A stretch of DNA of 64,000 bases from Odontocerum albicorne (Eukaryota > Arthropoda > Insecta > Trichoptera > Odontoceridae): assembly GCA_949825065.1 (NCBI GenBank), contig OX463847.1, positions 40,644,831 through 40,708,830 of the forward strand, read 5' to 3'. The notes under the pieces were generated by a model. That model did not search any database. It saw nothing but the letters and a program-made list of their open reading frames with translations, and was not told where the DNA came from. Positions 37,901-44,953 of the stretch are shown piece by piece (position 1 is the first letter of the stretch; every line of letters begins with the position of its first letter). A program made the position numbers and the translations under genes.

Positions 37901-39563
37901 CTTTTTGACATTTACGCTTGGTTAAAAATTGTCACATGGCTATAATCCCACTAAATTTTAATATATACATCGAACATATAACACGATACATTATGTAATG
38001 CCCTTTTTTTGGCTTACTTCAAAACGGGAAACGATTCTACACAAAATATAATTTGAGTAATAAACCTGTTTTACTTTGCTGAAGCATATTCAAACTGCGT
38101 TTAATGATTAATTTTATAAACCGATATACTAATTGTAAATTATTGTGTACATATAATAGTAAATATACTTAGTTTAACACACATAACTACTGATTGTCAA
38201 ATATTCTAATATATAAGCTTCCTTATGATCATATGACAGTTAAATATGATATACTCGTAGATAAAAAGCTATATGATACCTGCCTATAATTTTAATAATA
38301 TGAGTAAAAAAAACTAAGTATTAAGCACGGTTTAAAAATGCTTTAGCTAAGCGAAACCGGTTGGCCACTTACTCAAATTGCATTGTACGTGTTATTGTTT
38401 CTCAATTGTTGAAATCATTTCGATTGAAATGGTGTATTAAGTACTCGTAGAATAACAAAGAAATAGTCGTGTATATTTTTGAATATTCTAATGTGGAATC
38501 ACACAAATTGAAACACAAACCTTTAATTAATTACAGTATACCAGATCCCATGATTTTCACAGATGCACTATGAACGATTTTATTGTGCAGATAATAGAAT
38601 GCATCCAAGACTTGGGTATTAAATTAAACAATAGATTCTCATTAAGTCCTCAAGTGGAGGAACTGTGCGAGTCTGATTATAAAATATTGGTTTTGTGATG
38701 CGAGTATCTATGTCATTTATTAGATGAGAGGTTGTCAGATCCCTCTACAGTGCGTTGATCTACGTGGCAAGTTAGATTATGGAGCACTGTTGTGGAGCTC
38801 GCAGGGCTTTGTTACACTCAAGTGGTAAAGAAAGTTTAAAAAAAATCTTAAATTACATTCTATCCACATGTCCAAACCATCTTAAAGCTCCTTTCTTCAT
38901 CTTACTTAAAACATTAATTTTATCCACGCATTAATTTCTGATGTCTTCAATCCGCATTATTTCATTAATTAACACTTCACATATCTGTTTATTATTTCAT
39001 ACATTGACACGCTGGTATATTGTACAACTTTCCTATTTCTTAGAGTCATTCATCTGATTGTCAAGTTTTTTTTTTTAAATCGTAATTCTTAATAATCTTC
39101 CACCTTATTTGTTATTTTATATTTCTTTTTCTTTTACTTAAACATTATAGGAACACATTTCTTCTTCGCAACTGATCGAAACTCAAACTGCGAAGACTCC
39201 CAACCATTCTTCCTCCTGGTATCCGAAGGCATCATCAATGGTATCGGATGGCAAATATTCGGGAGAACGACCCCAGTCGACAGAGACTGGTACGACGATG
39301 TGGGAAGAAGAGGTCTTGATCTTGCTGTTCCCATGGCTCCCAAATGTCTTGGAGACTGGACTGAAGAATATGGAATGATTTCGGTCCATATGTACTTCGT
39401 GGATGAACCTTGGACAATCAGATGTGATCAGACAAAGGACAGTGTGGCACCAATTCTTGGATTTAAGAAGTTTTTGCTTGATTGGTTGTATACAAGTAAT
39501 AATATCTTAACTGCTGTCAGAAGAAAGATACGTTTCTTTATCCAAGCTCTTCCGATTCCCTAG
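19879..39563 (+). CDS. gene A: secreted six-cysteine protein, unknown family (4 exons, 323 aa)
   Basis: Join 19879-19933, 29856-30082, 32430-32706, 39151-39563 (972 nt). Every junction is GT-AG (gtaagt, gtaaga, gtcagt donors) and the phases are 1, 0, 1. Exon 1 encodes a signal peptide (MKILSVLISILTLALAET), so the protein is predicted to be secreted. The mature part has blocks SFWKIGRTLTDALDDGW (residues 39-54), FRNFPVYEMKM (110-119), YWTS (125-128), TPYTKQNCIPNM (175-186), CEDSQPFFLL (200-209), IGWQIFGRT and YGMISVHMYFVDEPWTIRCD. Six cysteines (70, 79, 182, 200, 252, 278) match gene B, consistent with three disulphides. NGS at 157 is a possible N-glycosylation site. The C-terminus is 32 residues longer than in gene B and uses AT-rich codons. 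I do not recognise the family; no catalytic motif is evident. The exon model is inferred from the sequence and the paralogue. Confidence 0.85.
20165..20840 (+). mobile_element. LINE RT C-terminal fragment in gene A intron 1
   Basis: Frame-broken but ordered: VPSLAYGCD, NMINALDMRALRKMCSVNV, AFICFGHVEKRND and then HDEMY-like sequence with KLRDWIGKFENM. This is the endonuclease-RT family seen at 14335 and 38860. A long minus-strand open frame over it (20397-20915) is an antisense shadow. Confidence 0.8.
20881..20986. repeat. 53-bp direct repeat, two copies
   Basis: Two adjacent copies of AAATAAAACAATAA...TAATGGTCAACCATTG...AATAAATGAGT with one difference (aaattt/acattt). Inside each is the short palindrome AATGGTCAACCATT. 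Confidence 0.9.
20987..22294. other. intron 1 of gene A, AT-rich, little seen
   Basis: A short patch at 21470-21570 resembles the LINE 3' tail at 23765 (GATGTGGAGAAAGCGAAGAA, then TGACCTCTCTTTCTAC). Otherwise no coding bias. Confidence 0.5.
22295..22355 (+). mobile_element. SINE 3' tail remnant
   Basis: CCAATAAACCCACCCGATTG followed by TACAATAAAAATTTAATACA matches the SINE/LINE-tail pattern. The head is absent. Confidence 0.5.
22625..23090 (-). mobile_element. R1-family retroelement, longest simple copy
   Basis: It begins on the plus strand with ATTTATTATTACACATGACA (the TAAA tail read backwards) and extends through all R1 landmarks to CGCTCCGATCGACTG. That end matches the start of the plus-strand copy at 53283, so these two may reach the usual 5' truncation point of the family. 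Confidence 0.75.
23236..24040 (+). mobile_element. hAT-type DNA transposon relic
   Basis: One frame at about 23470-23620 gives KKSGVVTTKQKVTREAMLTH, NVHSKALAVKVIPEELKAVL and DQMVTSLIY, resembling the transposase segment HxEALASKxLPxxLxxVLxxVV of ZBED/Charlie-like hAT elements. Ends at 23242 (GATGCTTAACCAGTGGTACG) and 24040 (minus-strand CAGCTGCTCTCAAGC and later GCGTACCACC) look like hAT termini. A LINE tail is nested at 23765-23960. Heavily deleted. Confidence 0.6.
23765..23960 (+). mobile_element. LINE 3' tail nested in the hAT relic
   Basis: It reads MRKLCGCGRSKMCMSR and then VLSVYADREMA; relatives are at 37615-37740 (MRRCMDVQKAKNVCRARNVW) and, inverted, at 25690. These are the terminal codons and 3' end of the endonuclease-RT LINE family. 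Confidence 0.65.
24395..24830 (-). mobile_element. LINE RT C-terminal fragment in gene A intron 1
   Basis: Minus strand: KNEKSRINAVEICILRRIQL, TIYDRIQNELIKDECELNAD and KSTVRWSGHVE, followed in another frame by GRLGRGRPRKIG. Motif order is that of endonuclease-RT LINEs. Confidence 0.85.
25057..25160. repeat. short direct repeat, two copies
   Basis: TTTGTTTGAACAAGATTGAC and TTTGTTTGAACAAGTTTGAC, each followed by AATATAAACCC, about 52 bp apart. Confidence 0.75.
25406..25477 (-). tRNA. tRNA-Val (anticodon UAC)
   Basis: The minus strand gives a complete 72-nt cloverleaf: acceptor GGTTCCG/CGGAACC, a D arm with the A box (TAGTGTAGCGGTTATC), anticodon stem TCTGC/GCAGA with loop TTTACAC (anticodon TAC, reading GTA), and a T arm GCCGG TTCGATC CCGGC with an intact B box. 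No intron. A T-run follows the 3' end on the transcribed strand, as for pol III. All stems match the animal tRNA-Val pattern, so this is a real or very recently active gene, not a SINE head. It sits antisense in intron 1 of gene A. Confidence 0.95.
25690..25960 (-). mobile_element. LINE 3' tail in gene A intron 1
   Basis: Minus strand with frame breaks: EITRRPSVVVSRELCF, REIFGGVWLWKRLNM and ALAVYSSREMA. Same terminal region as 23765-23960. Confidence 0.65.
25961..26579. other. AT-rich intronic stretch, nothing seen
   Basis: No coding bias or assigned repeat. Confidence 0.5.
26580..26725 (-). mobile_element. R1-family fragment, degenerate
   Basis: CATCTGGGTTTGTTGCCTG and CTAGTAAACTAGGGTTTTGC are R1 landmarks; the intervening sequence is deleted compared with 8335-8690. 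Confidence 0.6.
26985..27215 (-). mobile_element. mariner transposase N-terminal remnant
   Basis: Minus strand: SVCGEETITDRQVRNWFVKF, RYGDTSFKEEPSNFDDEALK and SLVKCNVCQSIREFA. This is the helix-turn-helix plus linker of a mariner transposase (pattern WFxKFRxGD...DDEALxxLVExxPxQSxRELA). No catalytic part remains. The tandem array at 27288 starts just beyond its 5' side. Confidence 0.8.
27288..28258. repeat. minisatellite, about 44-bp unit, about 22 copies
   Basis: Tandem copies of ACTATTTTAATACGATGTGT plus AAGCTGTCTTTTTGACTGAC plus TTTT. Copies differ by small substitutions (gtgt/gtat, ttgact/ttggct) and indels. It lies in intron 1 of gene A. There are no unique spacers, so it is not a CRISPR array. 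Confidence 0.97.
28377..28464. repeat. 47-bp direct repeat, two copies
   Basis: TTATGACTCAGTACAATATT plus GTTAACTNATAACTAGAAAA occurs twice in tandem. Confidence 0.9.
28590..28700 (+). mobile_element. SINE fragment
   Basis: CCCGGGGGTTGCGGGTTCGA is the B-box region as at 9375. It is followed by TTTTCACTTAAGATCTCTTT and GGTTGGTTAAAAAAGAT. The 3' terminal hairpin is lost. Confidence 0.65.
29041..29640. repeat. diverged satellite-like array, about 150-160 bp x 4
   Basis: Four copies start near 29041, 29202, 29353 and 29502. Shared blocks are TAAACTCGGT-like starts, TAAACATTCGTTTTAGTAAA, GGAATTTGCNGAGTAAATGG and GGGTAAGTACTCGTAACGTG. Divergence is high, so the array is old. It ends about 215 bp before gene A exon 2. 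Confidence 0.7.
29856..30082 (+). CDS. gene A exon 2
   Basis: Acceptor gcttgtag|CTACC, donor GCT|gtaagag. Encodes residues 19-94 with the SFW..I..TLTDAL.DGW block and cysteines 70 and 79. GC content is visibly higher than in the flanking introns. Confidence 0.88.
30083..31009. other. 5' part of gene A intron 2
   Basis: AT-rich. A small direct repeat TTTGGGTTATTTGTACATAA occurs twice at about 30740-30786. Nothing else assigned. Confidence 0.5.
31010..31265 (-). mobile_element. LINE RT tail in gene A intron 2
   Basis: Minus strand: VTERVSTQRLHWAGHIFRCA, DRWTLKELEERRRIGKISVG and SGDIRKWLGATGSNVPM. This matches LINE C-termini of the type RWAGHVxRMxDxRW...GRPPxRWxDDIRxVAGxNW. Confidence 0.85.
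31279..31324 (+). mobile_element. possible piggyBac-like terminus
   Basis: TTAA (31275-31278) is followed by CCCTTTAACGGGCATAAACA and the palindrome GGTCGCATATGCGACC. A related end (CCCCTTAAATGGGCACAG, CATATGCGACC) lies at 31627-31665 in direct orientation, so this may be two fragments and not one element. Confidence 0.35.
31666..32429. other. 3' part of gene A intron 2
   Basis: AT-rich; no coding bias or assigned repeat. It ends at the exon 3 acceptor. Confidence 0.5.
32430..32706 (+). CDS. gene A exon 3
   Basis: Acceptor catag|ATACCCC, donor ATGG|gtcagt. Encodes residues 95-186: IPRSDVEGRGVPYSFRNFPV, LGEGLWLKNGSSYTEVPT and the QNCIPNM end. About 65% similar to gene B exon 3 by eye. Confidence 0.9.
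32985..33087. repeat. two adjacent hairpins in gene A intron 3
   Basis: Hairpin 1: 29-bp perfectly complementary arms (32985-33013, 33021-33049) with a 7-nt loop. Hairpin 2: arms CCTATCTCAACACA (33051-33064) and its complement (33074-33087). They sit head to tail just downstream of exon 3, next to LINE-tail-like sequence at 33090-33150. Confidence 0.9.
33555..33700 (-). mobile_element. mariner transposase N-terminal remnant
   Basis: Minus strand reads VYGEDATNERTARWWFLRFK then DGNFDLKDMERQE, the mariner helix-turn-helix block (NExTxRWWFxRFxxGDFDLxD). Catalytic region absent. The larger plus-strand frame here (33384-33827) is a shadow. Confidence 0.8.
33810..33910 (-). mobile_element. LINE tail fragment
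   Basis: CATCTCGTTATGCAGAATC and CTGTTCTACCCAAGCGTACA pair with the block at 63920-63985 and, inverted, with 20695-20770 (GCATGACGAGATG...). Terminal LINE codons, decayed. Confidence 0.5.
33911..35274. other. gene A intron 3, no gene seen
   Basis: AT-rich. GATGATCAGTTAT recurs three times at 34153-34215. No coding bias otherwise. Confidence 0.5.
35275..35470 (+). mobile_element. SINE, full 3' end
   Basis: Decayed tRNA-like head with ATTGGTTCGATTCTCATT (B box), body TCCAGTCTAGTTTTCACTTA, and 3' end GAAGAGATTGCCACATGGCT then ATAATACAATACAAA. The small GCC-ACAT-GGC hairpin is intact. Confidence 0.75.
35612..36120 (+). mobile_element. Tigger/pogo transposon, deletion derivative
   Basis: It starts CAGTAGTACCCCGTTATCCG and continues with CCCGCGGTTTCACTTAACTG, the Tigger-type TIR. 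Downstream, frames with breaks give KCKSRAAHSETS and SSIRELLKIEKEIDATFAVA then PQTANVTKE, the N-terminal part of Tigger transposases. The catalytic DDE region and the 3' TIR are not found. Confidence 0.75.
36590..36775 (+). mobile_element. LINE 3' tail, CR1/Jockey-like family
   Basis: GGGGTTCGTGGGTATATGCT, CGACCACGTAACTTGCTTCA, GGTTGGAAGAGATTACCGCT, GGCAATAAGCCC and a TAAATATAAAT tail match the 3' end of the LINE at 49875-50480. Confidence 0.8.
37615..37740 (+). mobile_element. LINE 3' tail fragment
   Basis: Reads MRRCMDVQKAKNVCRARNVW then VLSAYV; same end as 23765-23960. Confidence 0.65.
37800..37990 (+). mobile_element. SINE
   Basis: B-box region GGGGTTGTGGGTTCTATTCC, body AGAGTTCCAATCTAGTAATT and 3' GTCACATGGCTATAATCCCA. 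Intronic, sense to gene A. Confidence 0.7.
37991..38859. other. gene A intron 3, AT-rich, nothing seen
   Basis: No coding bias and no assigned repeat. Confidence 0.5.
38860..39060 (-). mobile_element. LINE RT fragment beside gene A exon 4
   Basis: The minus strand contains LEINAWIKLMF-like codons, VLSKMKKGALRWFGHVDRM and the SVNV side of the motif. It is the family whose VLSKMK..ALRWFG segment is amplified at 55031-55495. Confidence 0.75.
39151..39563 (+). CDS. gene A exon 4 and stop
   Basis: Acceptor cattatag|GAACAC; TAG stop at 39561-39563. Encodes residues 187-323. The first 105 codons align with gene B exon 4; the last 32 (after DSVAPIL) have no counterpart there. Confidence 0.9.
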
Positions 39564-39585
39564 ATTATCTTTAATTTTTTTTTGT

Positions 39586-39591
39586 AATAAA
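39586..39591 (+). terminator. poly(A) signal of gene A
   Basis: AATAAA lies 23 nt after the stop codon, so the 3' UTR would be short. Confidence 0.65.
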
Positions 39592-39679
39592 ATATAACTT
39601 CAAGATTCTAGGATTAGTTTAATAAAATTATTAATGTTTACATATATATCTTCGCTATATATCGTTATAAATGACCTTT

Positions 39680-39860
39680 ATCTTACACCACATTCAGAGT
39701 ACTTAATCTACCTGAAGGCTGTAGGACATTAGCTCTGTCTATTTTCGCGAGTTTTGTTTTGATTCTATTTATTTTCAGCCCATATTTATGATTCGCCACA
39801 CTTTTGATCAGCTATTTCCAAATTATCTTGTGCAAGAAGTGCATTTTCATCTGCAAATTA
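39680..39860 (-). mobile_element. LINE RT catalytic-motif remnant
   Basis: The minus strand reads FADENALLAQDNLEIADQKC, which fits the RT motif F/YADDxxLLA with the second catalytic Asp changed to Glu. Surrounding codons are broken. It is one of the few fragments here reaching the palm domain. Confidence 0.65.
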
Positions 39861-40094
39861 GAGACTTATGAACAGATACCCACTAATTGTTTTTCTTTAA
39901 AAGCCAAAACAAAATGTAACAATATTTTTTTTTGTTTTAAAAAAAAATTCCCCCTAAAATGTGCTAACTAAATATTATGGAAAAAGTAATATTCATTTAC
40001 AAAATTTAGTACCATTCAGTGACCTAAATCATAAAATGACCTCCACAGTGTACTTCGGATTCAATTCCAAATGATGATCGAAAATTATAATGTC

Positions 40095-40310
40095 GACCTC
40101 CGTGATCTAGTTGGCAAGACACTTGTCTTCCGACTCGGAGATGATGGATTCGATTCCCGTTGGTACCCATTTTTTTAATTCATGAGTCTGATATTCACTT
40201 CAATCCTCCGAATTGGTTGTAAAAAATTACCACATGACAATAAATCTCTCTGGATGTACTGTATACAACTAAAGCTTAATATAATATAATGCAATATGAA
40301 TATGACAATG
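40095..40310 (+). mobile_element. SINE with best-preserved tRNA-like head
   Basis: A box TGATCTAGTTGG (about 40104-40115), then AAGACACTTGTCTTCCGACT, then B box GGATTCGATTCC, both close to pol III consensus. The 3' end is AATTGGTTGTAAAAAATTAC, CACATGACAATAAATC and TAATATAATATAATGC. It lies downstream of gene A. Confidence 0.85.
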
Positions 40311-40534
40311 AACACGCCAGACTATCATAATATATTGTATGCATTGACTATTAAAGATGCCTTGTTGCGAATTATTAAAGAAGGTAAAAGAGAGAATTAC
40401 TTTTAGTAAAACTGTATAAATTCGCAAAATCTATAAAATAGGTGAAAACAAAATGAAAATTTATATTAAACAGATAAAATAATGCTGTCTTAAATCATCG
40501 CTCCACTTATCACCACTTACTGATTGGTCAACTT

Positions 40535-40730
40535 AAAAAAAACTGGAGTGGAGGCATTACATTCTCGGACCTAAAAAAAACTGGAGTGGAGGCATTACAT
40601 TCTCGGACCTAAAAAAACTGGAGTTGAGGCAGTACATTCTCGGACCGAAAAAAAACTGGAGTGGAGGCAGTACTTTCTCGGACCTAAAAAAAAACTGGAG
40701 TGGAGGCAGTACATTCTCGGACCTAAAAAA
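40535..40730. repeat. minisatellite, about 38-bp unit, 5 copies
   Basis: Unit: A-run, then AACTGGAGTGGAGGCAKTAC, then ATTCTCGGACC. Small variations (gagtt, accgaa) between copies. Confidence 0.95.
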
Positions 40731-41527
40731 ACATTGCAATATCTTTTTTCATTTGAAGTAAATAAATCAGTTTAATGTAGTAGAAGCTTGTTAAATTAAA
40801 TAACCATCTTCTTTTTTAATACCTACTTAATTTTAAATCATCATGAAATGTCCCCACTCAACACAACAAATAAAAATATTACTTGTTTTTGTTTTATGTA
40901 AATTTAAAATTTTTGTATATATTTTTTTAATAAAATTATTTTCATAATTTTGATTTACTTTTTACTAGTCTTATTTATTTTATTTTCATTATTTTGTGTA
41001 CATGATTAATCATTGTGTATCTGGCGGGTTTTTTTGCTGTACAGCTATTTCTTACAACCAACCAGCTCATCTTGACTGCATTTAACTGTTTTAATCCAAG
41101 ATAAATTTTACAATAAAAAATATTAATACAAATGTAAGTAAAAAAATTACTTAACTAAAGGAAAGGAATTGGTTTAAGAATACGAAAGGGAAAGAAGGAA
41201 AATTTGAATAAAAGGATATTCTGAGAAATTATACATTTTTTTCAATTCTCGCTTAAACCAAAATAAGGATGGCTTTCATCTGATAAATCTTAAAAGTTCG
41301 TTCATTGTCACATCAAACGAACCGCAAGTGAAGGTGTGTAAAATTGTTGTGTGATATTTTGGTAAACAAAGGAATCTCTCATCGCCTGATCGAAGAGAAC
41401 TTTCATGTTCTAAAAGAAATAGGTTTTTTTAAGAGAATGGAGATTGTTAAGAACACAAAACAATGTTGACAAAATGTTAAGGTTCCTACGCTAACTGATT
41501 TTAAGCCATTGAAGTATTTTCTGAAAC
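40731..41527. other. intergenic AT-rich stretch
   Basis: No coding bias. The segment at 41280-41470 may be a decayed retroelement but gives no readable motif. Confidence 0.45.
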
Positions 41528-42030
41528 GTTGACACGTGGTCATGCTCCCTCAGGCTAAATATGAATCGGGTGCAGCCGTTGACACGTGGTCATGCTTCCT
41601 CAGGCTAAATATGAATCGGGGGTAAACGTTGACACGTGGTCATGCTTCCTCAGACTAAATATGAATCGGGTGCAAACGTTGACACGTGATCATGCTTCCT
41701 CAGGCTAAATATGAATCGGGTGCAAACGTTGACACGTGGTCATGCTTCCTCAGGCTAACTATAAATCGGGTGCAAACGTTGACACGTGGTCATGCTTCCT
41801 CAGGCTAAATATGAATCGGGTGCAAACGTTGACACGTGGTCATGCTTCCTCAGACTAAATATGAATCGGGTGCAAACGTTGACACGTGGTCATGCTTCAT
41901 CAAGCTAAATATGAATCGAGTGCAAACGTTGACACGTGATCATGCTTCCTCAGGCTAAATATGAATCGGGTGCAAACGTTGACACGTGTTCATGCTTCAT
42001 CAGGCTAAATATGAATCGGGTGCAAACGTT
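41528..42030. repeat. minisatellite, 50-bp unit, 10 copies, each with an E-box
   Basis: Unit GTTGACACGTGGTCATGCTT plus CCTCAGGCTAAATATGAATC plus GGGTGCAAAC. All ten copies keep CACGTG although neighbouring bases vary (GTGGT, GTGAT, GTGTT). Copies are 90% or more alike. It lies between the 3' ends of genes A and B. Confidence 0.97.
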
Positions 42031-42154
42031 GTAAATTCTCTCCAACTTATGCAACATCTCCTCGTTCGAATCCACATAACATACGTCCCCATAGTCAAAT
42101 AATGGAAGCATTAGACATTGGGATAGTAATATTCGACTTAAAACAGGTAGAAAA

Positions 42155-42660
42155 TTATTTATTTATTTTTTATAAATAATATAAATGGTTCAATGTACCG
42201 TATAAAAAAAATAATACATTAATTAAAAAAGCTTGTTGTGAGTGCTCAACACGTTAAATAGGACATAACTTTATTTAAAAAAATCAATTCTAAAGAGTTC
42301 ACAACAAAAACAATCAGAAAGAATCAGGTATCAAACTATACAAAATCACATGTTATCAACACAACAAGGGGGTGTACACAGGCGCACAACCCGCACTGCA
42401 CAAAAAATACCAACACAAAAGATAAATCATTGAAAACAAATTGGAAACAAAATATAAAAGTCGGAATCAGACAGGTGTAACTTCACGAATCTCCTTCAGC
42501 ACGGAGGAAAATTCCAATTAAAGACTTTTTTTTTAAATTACAATAGTGACTTTAAAAACGGTTCAAAAAAATTCTACAGAACTCCTTGAAACACAAGTTG
42601 GATTTCATTTAAAGGTTCAGATATTTGGAATTGCCCTTTCAGGGGCATCTTATAGGTCAA
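42155..42660 (-). mobile_element. R2-type LINE 3' end, diverged
   Basis: Shares AAGTCGGAATCAGACAG, CTCCTTCAGCACG, GGTTCAAAAAAATTC and GGAATTGCCNTTTC blocks in order with 15470-16015, and has the inverted TAAA tail at its start. Confidence 0.5.
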
Positions 42661-43044
42661 CAAACTTACTTTAAAAACGTCCAAGAATGTACCGTCTCAT
42701 TTCCGATTCTATGCAGTCTAGGTATGGGAGAATTTGCAAAATAATTTGTTCTATAATTTTTACACAGAAATATGTCGTGCACCTGGTATTTTTTTGTCGG
42801 AACTCGAATACTAGTAAATTCCTAAAGTTTAAGACAATCGATCATTCTATTCACGACTTTGAAAAGTACAATCAATGTCGCTATTATTCATCGTATTGAG
42901 AAACTTTTAAAATTAAAGTGAAATAACAACAAATTATAATTTATGTCATTCATATTCAGACCAATTTAAAAATGGAAGTGGCGCACCTATGTTGAACGAA
43001 ATTACGTATCTTATAAAGAAGAAAAATTCTTTATCTAAATTATG

Positions 43045-43106
43045 CCAACAAAGAACCTACACTATATTAAATTATACCAACAAAGAACCTACACTATATT
43101 AAATTT
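43045..43106. repeat. 32-bp direct repeat, two copies
   Basis: CCAACAAAGAACCTACACTA plus TATTAAATT twice in tandem, just left of the mariner at 43145. Confidence 0.9.
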
Positions 43107-43144
43107 TCACCATGCTTATCAAAGCAAATGCATTTTTTGATATA

Positions 43145-44089
43145 CGAGGCATATCCAGAAAATAAGTGTACTGAATTTTTGTAGGTTACATTTTAAACAA
43201 AAAAATTACGTGGTTGCCGTATTACATATGTAAGCTATTTTTCGACATAGTCGCCATTCCTCTCAATGCAGGTGGTGAAGCGGGGTATCAACTTTTTGAT
43301 GCCTTCCTCGAAGTAGTTTCCCGCCAACCCCTCCGTCCACTTCTCCACCTCCTCCTTTACCTCCTCGTCGGTTGAAAACCTTTTTCCACCCATATGCAGC
43401 TTCAGGGAGGTAAAGAGATAGTAATCTCAAGGTACTAGGTCAGGGAATGCGCGGGATGGTTCAGGACATCCCATTTAAACGAGGCGAGCAGTTCCTTCGT
43501 GGCGTTGACCGTGTGTGGTCTGGCATTGTCGTGCAGCAGGCAGACTCCCTTTGTCAGCATGCCTCTCCTCTTGTTCTGAATCACCCTCCGCAATTTTATT
43601 AGGGTCTCACAGTATCTTGCAGAGTTGATGGTCTCCCCTTGAGGCATATATTCAATTAAAATTTTGCCTTGACAGTCCTAAAACACGGATGCCATGATTT
43701 TCTTGGCTGAAATTGTGGTTTTGTTCTTTTTGGCGGAGGGTGAAGAGGTGTGACGCCACTGTTGAGACTGCCTTTTGGTTTCAGGCGTGTAGTGTGCAAC
43801 CCAAGTTTCATCTCCAGTAACGATGGAGCGGAGAAATTCATCTCCATGGAGTTTGCAGCGCCTCAAAAACTCTTGCCCGGCATTATTTATTTCGCACTTG
43901 GCGGGAGATTGGATTGGCATATTTCACAAAACGTGTTGTCGCGTCAACACTTCTCAACGTACTGACCTCGAACCGGTCTCGTTGCGGAGGGGAAGGGTCA
44001 GGCTACACGGAAGTGTAGCCAACATGTCGAAAAATAAAATCCATCCGGTCGTGAGAGCCTCAGTACACTTACTTTCTGGATACGCCTCG
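43145..44089 (-). mobile_element. internally deleted mariner (945 bp)
   Basis: TIRs CGAGGCATATCCAGAAAATA and, from the other end, CGAGGCGTATCCAGAAAGTA, flanked by TA at 43143-43144 and 44090-44091. On the minus strand the transposase starts MPIQSPAKCEI, then jumps to the middle of the protein (LHGDEFLRSIVTGDETW with the first catalytic Asp, then QNKRRG...CLLHDNARPHT with the second). The third-Asp region is frameshifted (HPAHSLT then stop). Non-autonomous. Same family as 62550-63491 but with a different internal deletion. Confidence 0.9.
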
Positions 44090-44129
44090 TATCTTGAGCA
44101 GCGTTCATTCAACAAAGTAAATGTATAAA

Positions 44130-44330
44130 CATGTTATAATTAAGTGTTTTCTAACGCCCCCAATCTTGAAGAAAATGTTCTTTTGTTTTTGGTACTGTGA
44201 TATGAAATTCGTCCGTTCAGTCCGTTCAGTCCCGTTCAAAAAAGTTAAGACCCTTCCAACAGGCGTATCAGCTAGAAGACCCGTTATTGCGTATGTGATT
44301 GAGAACAGTTCTTGCCGGCGCAGTCTAGTG
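44130..44330. repeat. duplicated segment right of the mariner (copy 1)
   Basis: Matches 63575-63750 in order: GTGTTTTCTAACGC, CTGTGATATGAAAT, CAGTCCCGTTCAAAA, CCTTCCAACAGGC and TGAGAACAGTT. Both copies lie a few tens of bases beyond related mariner ends. Confidence 0.75.
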
Positions 44331-44339
44331 TAATTGTTA

Positions 44340-44765
44340 GGAATATTTAACGCTTATCTTTGTAGTAATGCTGGACAGCTCACAATTCCTCGAACGAGTT
44401 TGACAACGTATACCAGGAGTCGCAGATCTCTTCTTACGCTCAAGGAGTTATACCCGAGCATGCCGAGTAGAAACTGAGTAGGATAAAGTCATGGATAGAC
44501 ACCAAACTCACTCATATAGAGATATCGTAGATATTTTTTTAGTACCTTCTCCACCATGAGTGAGTTATGCGCCCCCAACGGGCTCCAGTACAATCATTGC
44601 TTTCTAGTTTACAACGGATCAATGAATTAAATAGCGTTTTGAGCACCATTTGGTTTTCAAACGACTTTGAGATTCTCATCACAAATCCTCGAGTTTTATA
44701 AGCTGAATTTCATATTAGTTATATTTGAGGACGAAACGCGAGATTGCTGTGAAACAAGACATCCA
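44340..44765 (-). mobile_element. CR1/Jockey-like LINE RT C-terminal fragment
   Basis: Minus strand: DNIKDLDVLFHSNLAFRPQI, AYKTRGFVMRISKSFENQMV and LKTLFNSLIRCKLESNDC, followed by frame-shifted continuation. Ordered motifs of the RT C-terminal region. Confidence 0.85.
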
Positions 44766-44945
44766 GATCTTTAATATTATCTGTACAAGGAATAAGACAC
44801 CCATTTCTTTAATATTGTCTGTACAAGGAAAAAGACACCCATATCTTTAATATTGTCTGTACAAGGAACAATACACCCAGATCTTGAATATTGTCGGTAG
44901 AAGGAACAAGACACCCAGATCTTTAATATTATCTGTACGGGGTAA
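44766..44945 (-). repeat. minisatellite of about 44 bp x 4, derived from LINE RT codons
   Basis: The unit read on the minus strand encodes TDNIKDLGVLF and continues CTTGTACAGACAATATTAAA. This is the DxIKDLGVLF motif at the edge of the adjoining LINE fragment. Copies differ by a few bases. Confidence 0.85.
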
Positions 44946-44953
44946 AGGTACTA

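Noticed and set aside
40557..40739. 60-codon repetitive frame
   Set aside because: It is a translation of the five-copy minisatellite.
41528..42030. Regular 50-bp array as a CRISPR candidate
   Set aside because: The whole 50-bp unit is conserved, leaving no spacer; it is a minisatellite.
43823..44128. 101-codon plus-strand frame
   Set aside because: It is antisense to the deleted mariner transposase and crosses the transposon end.
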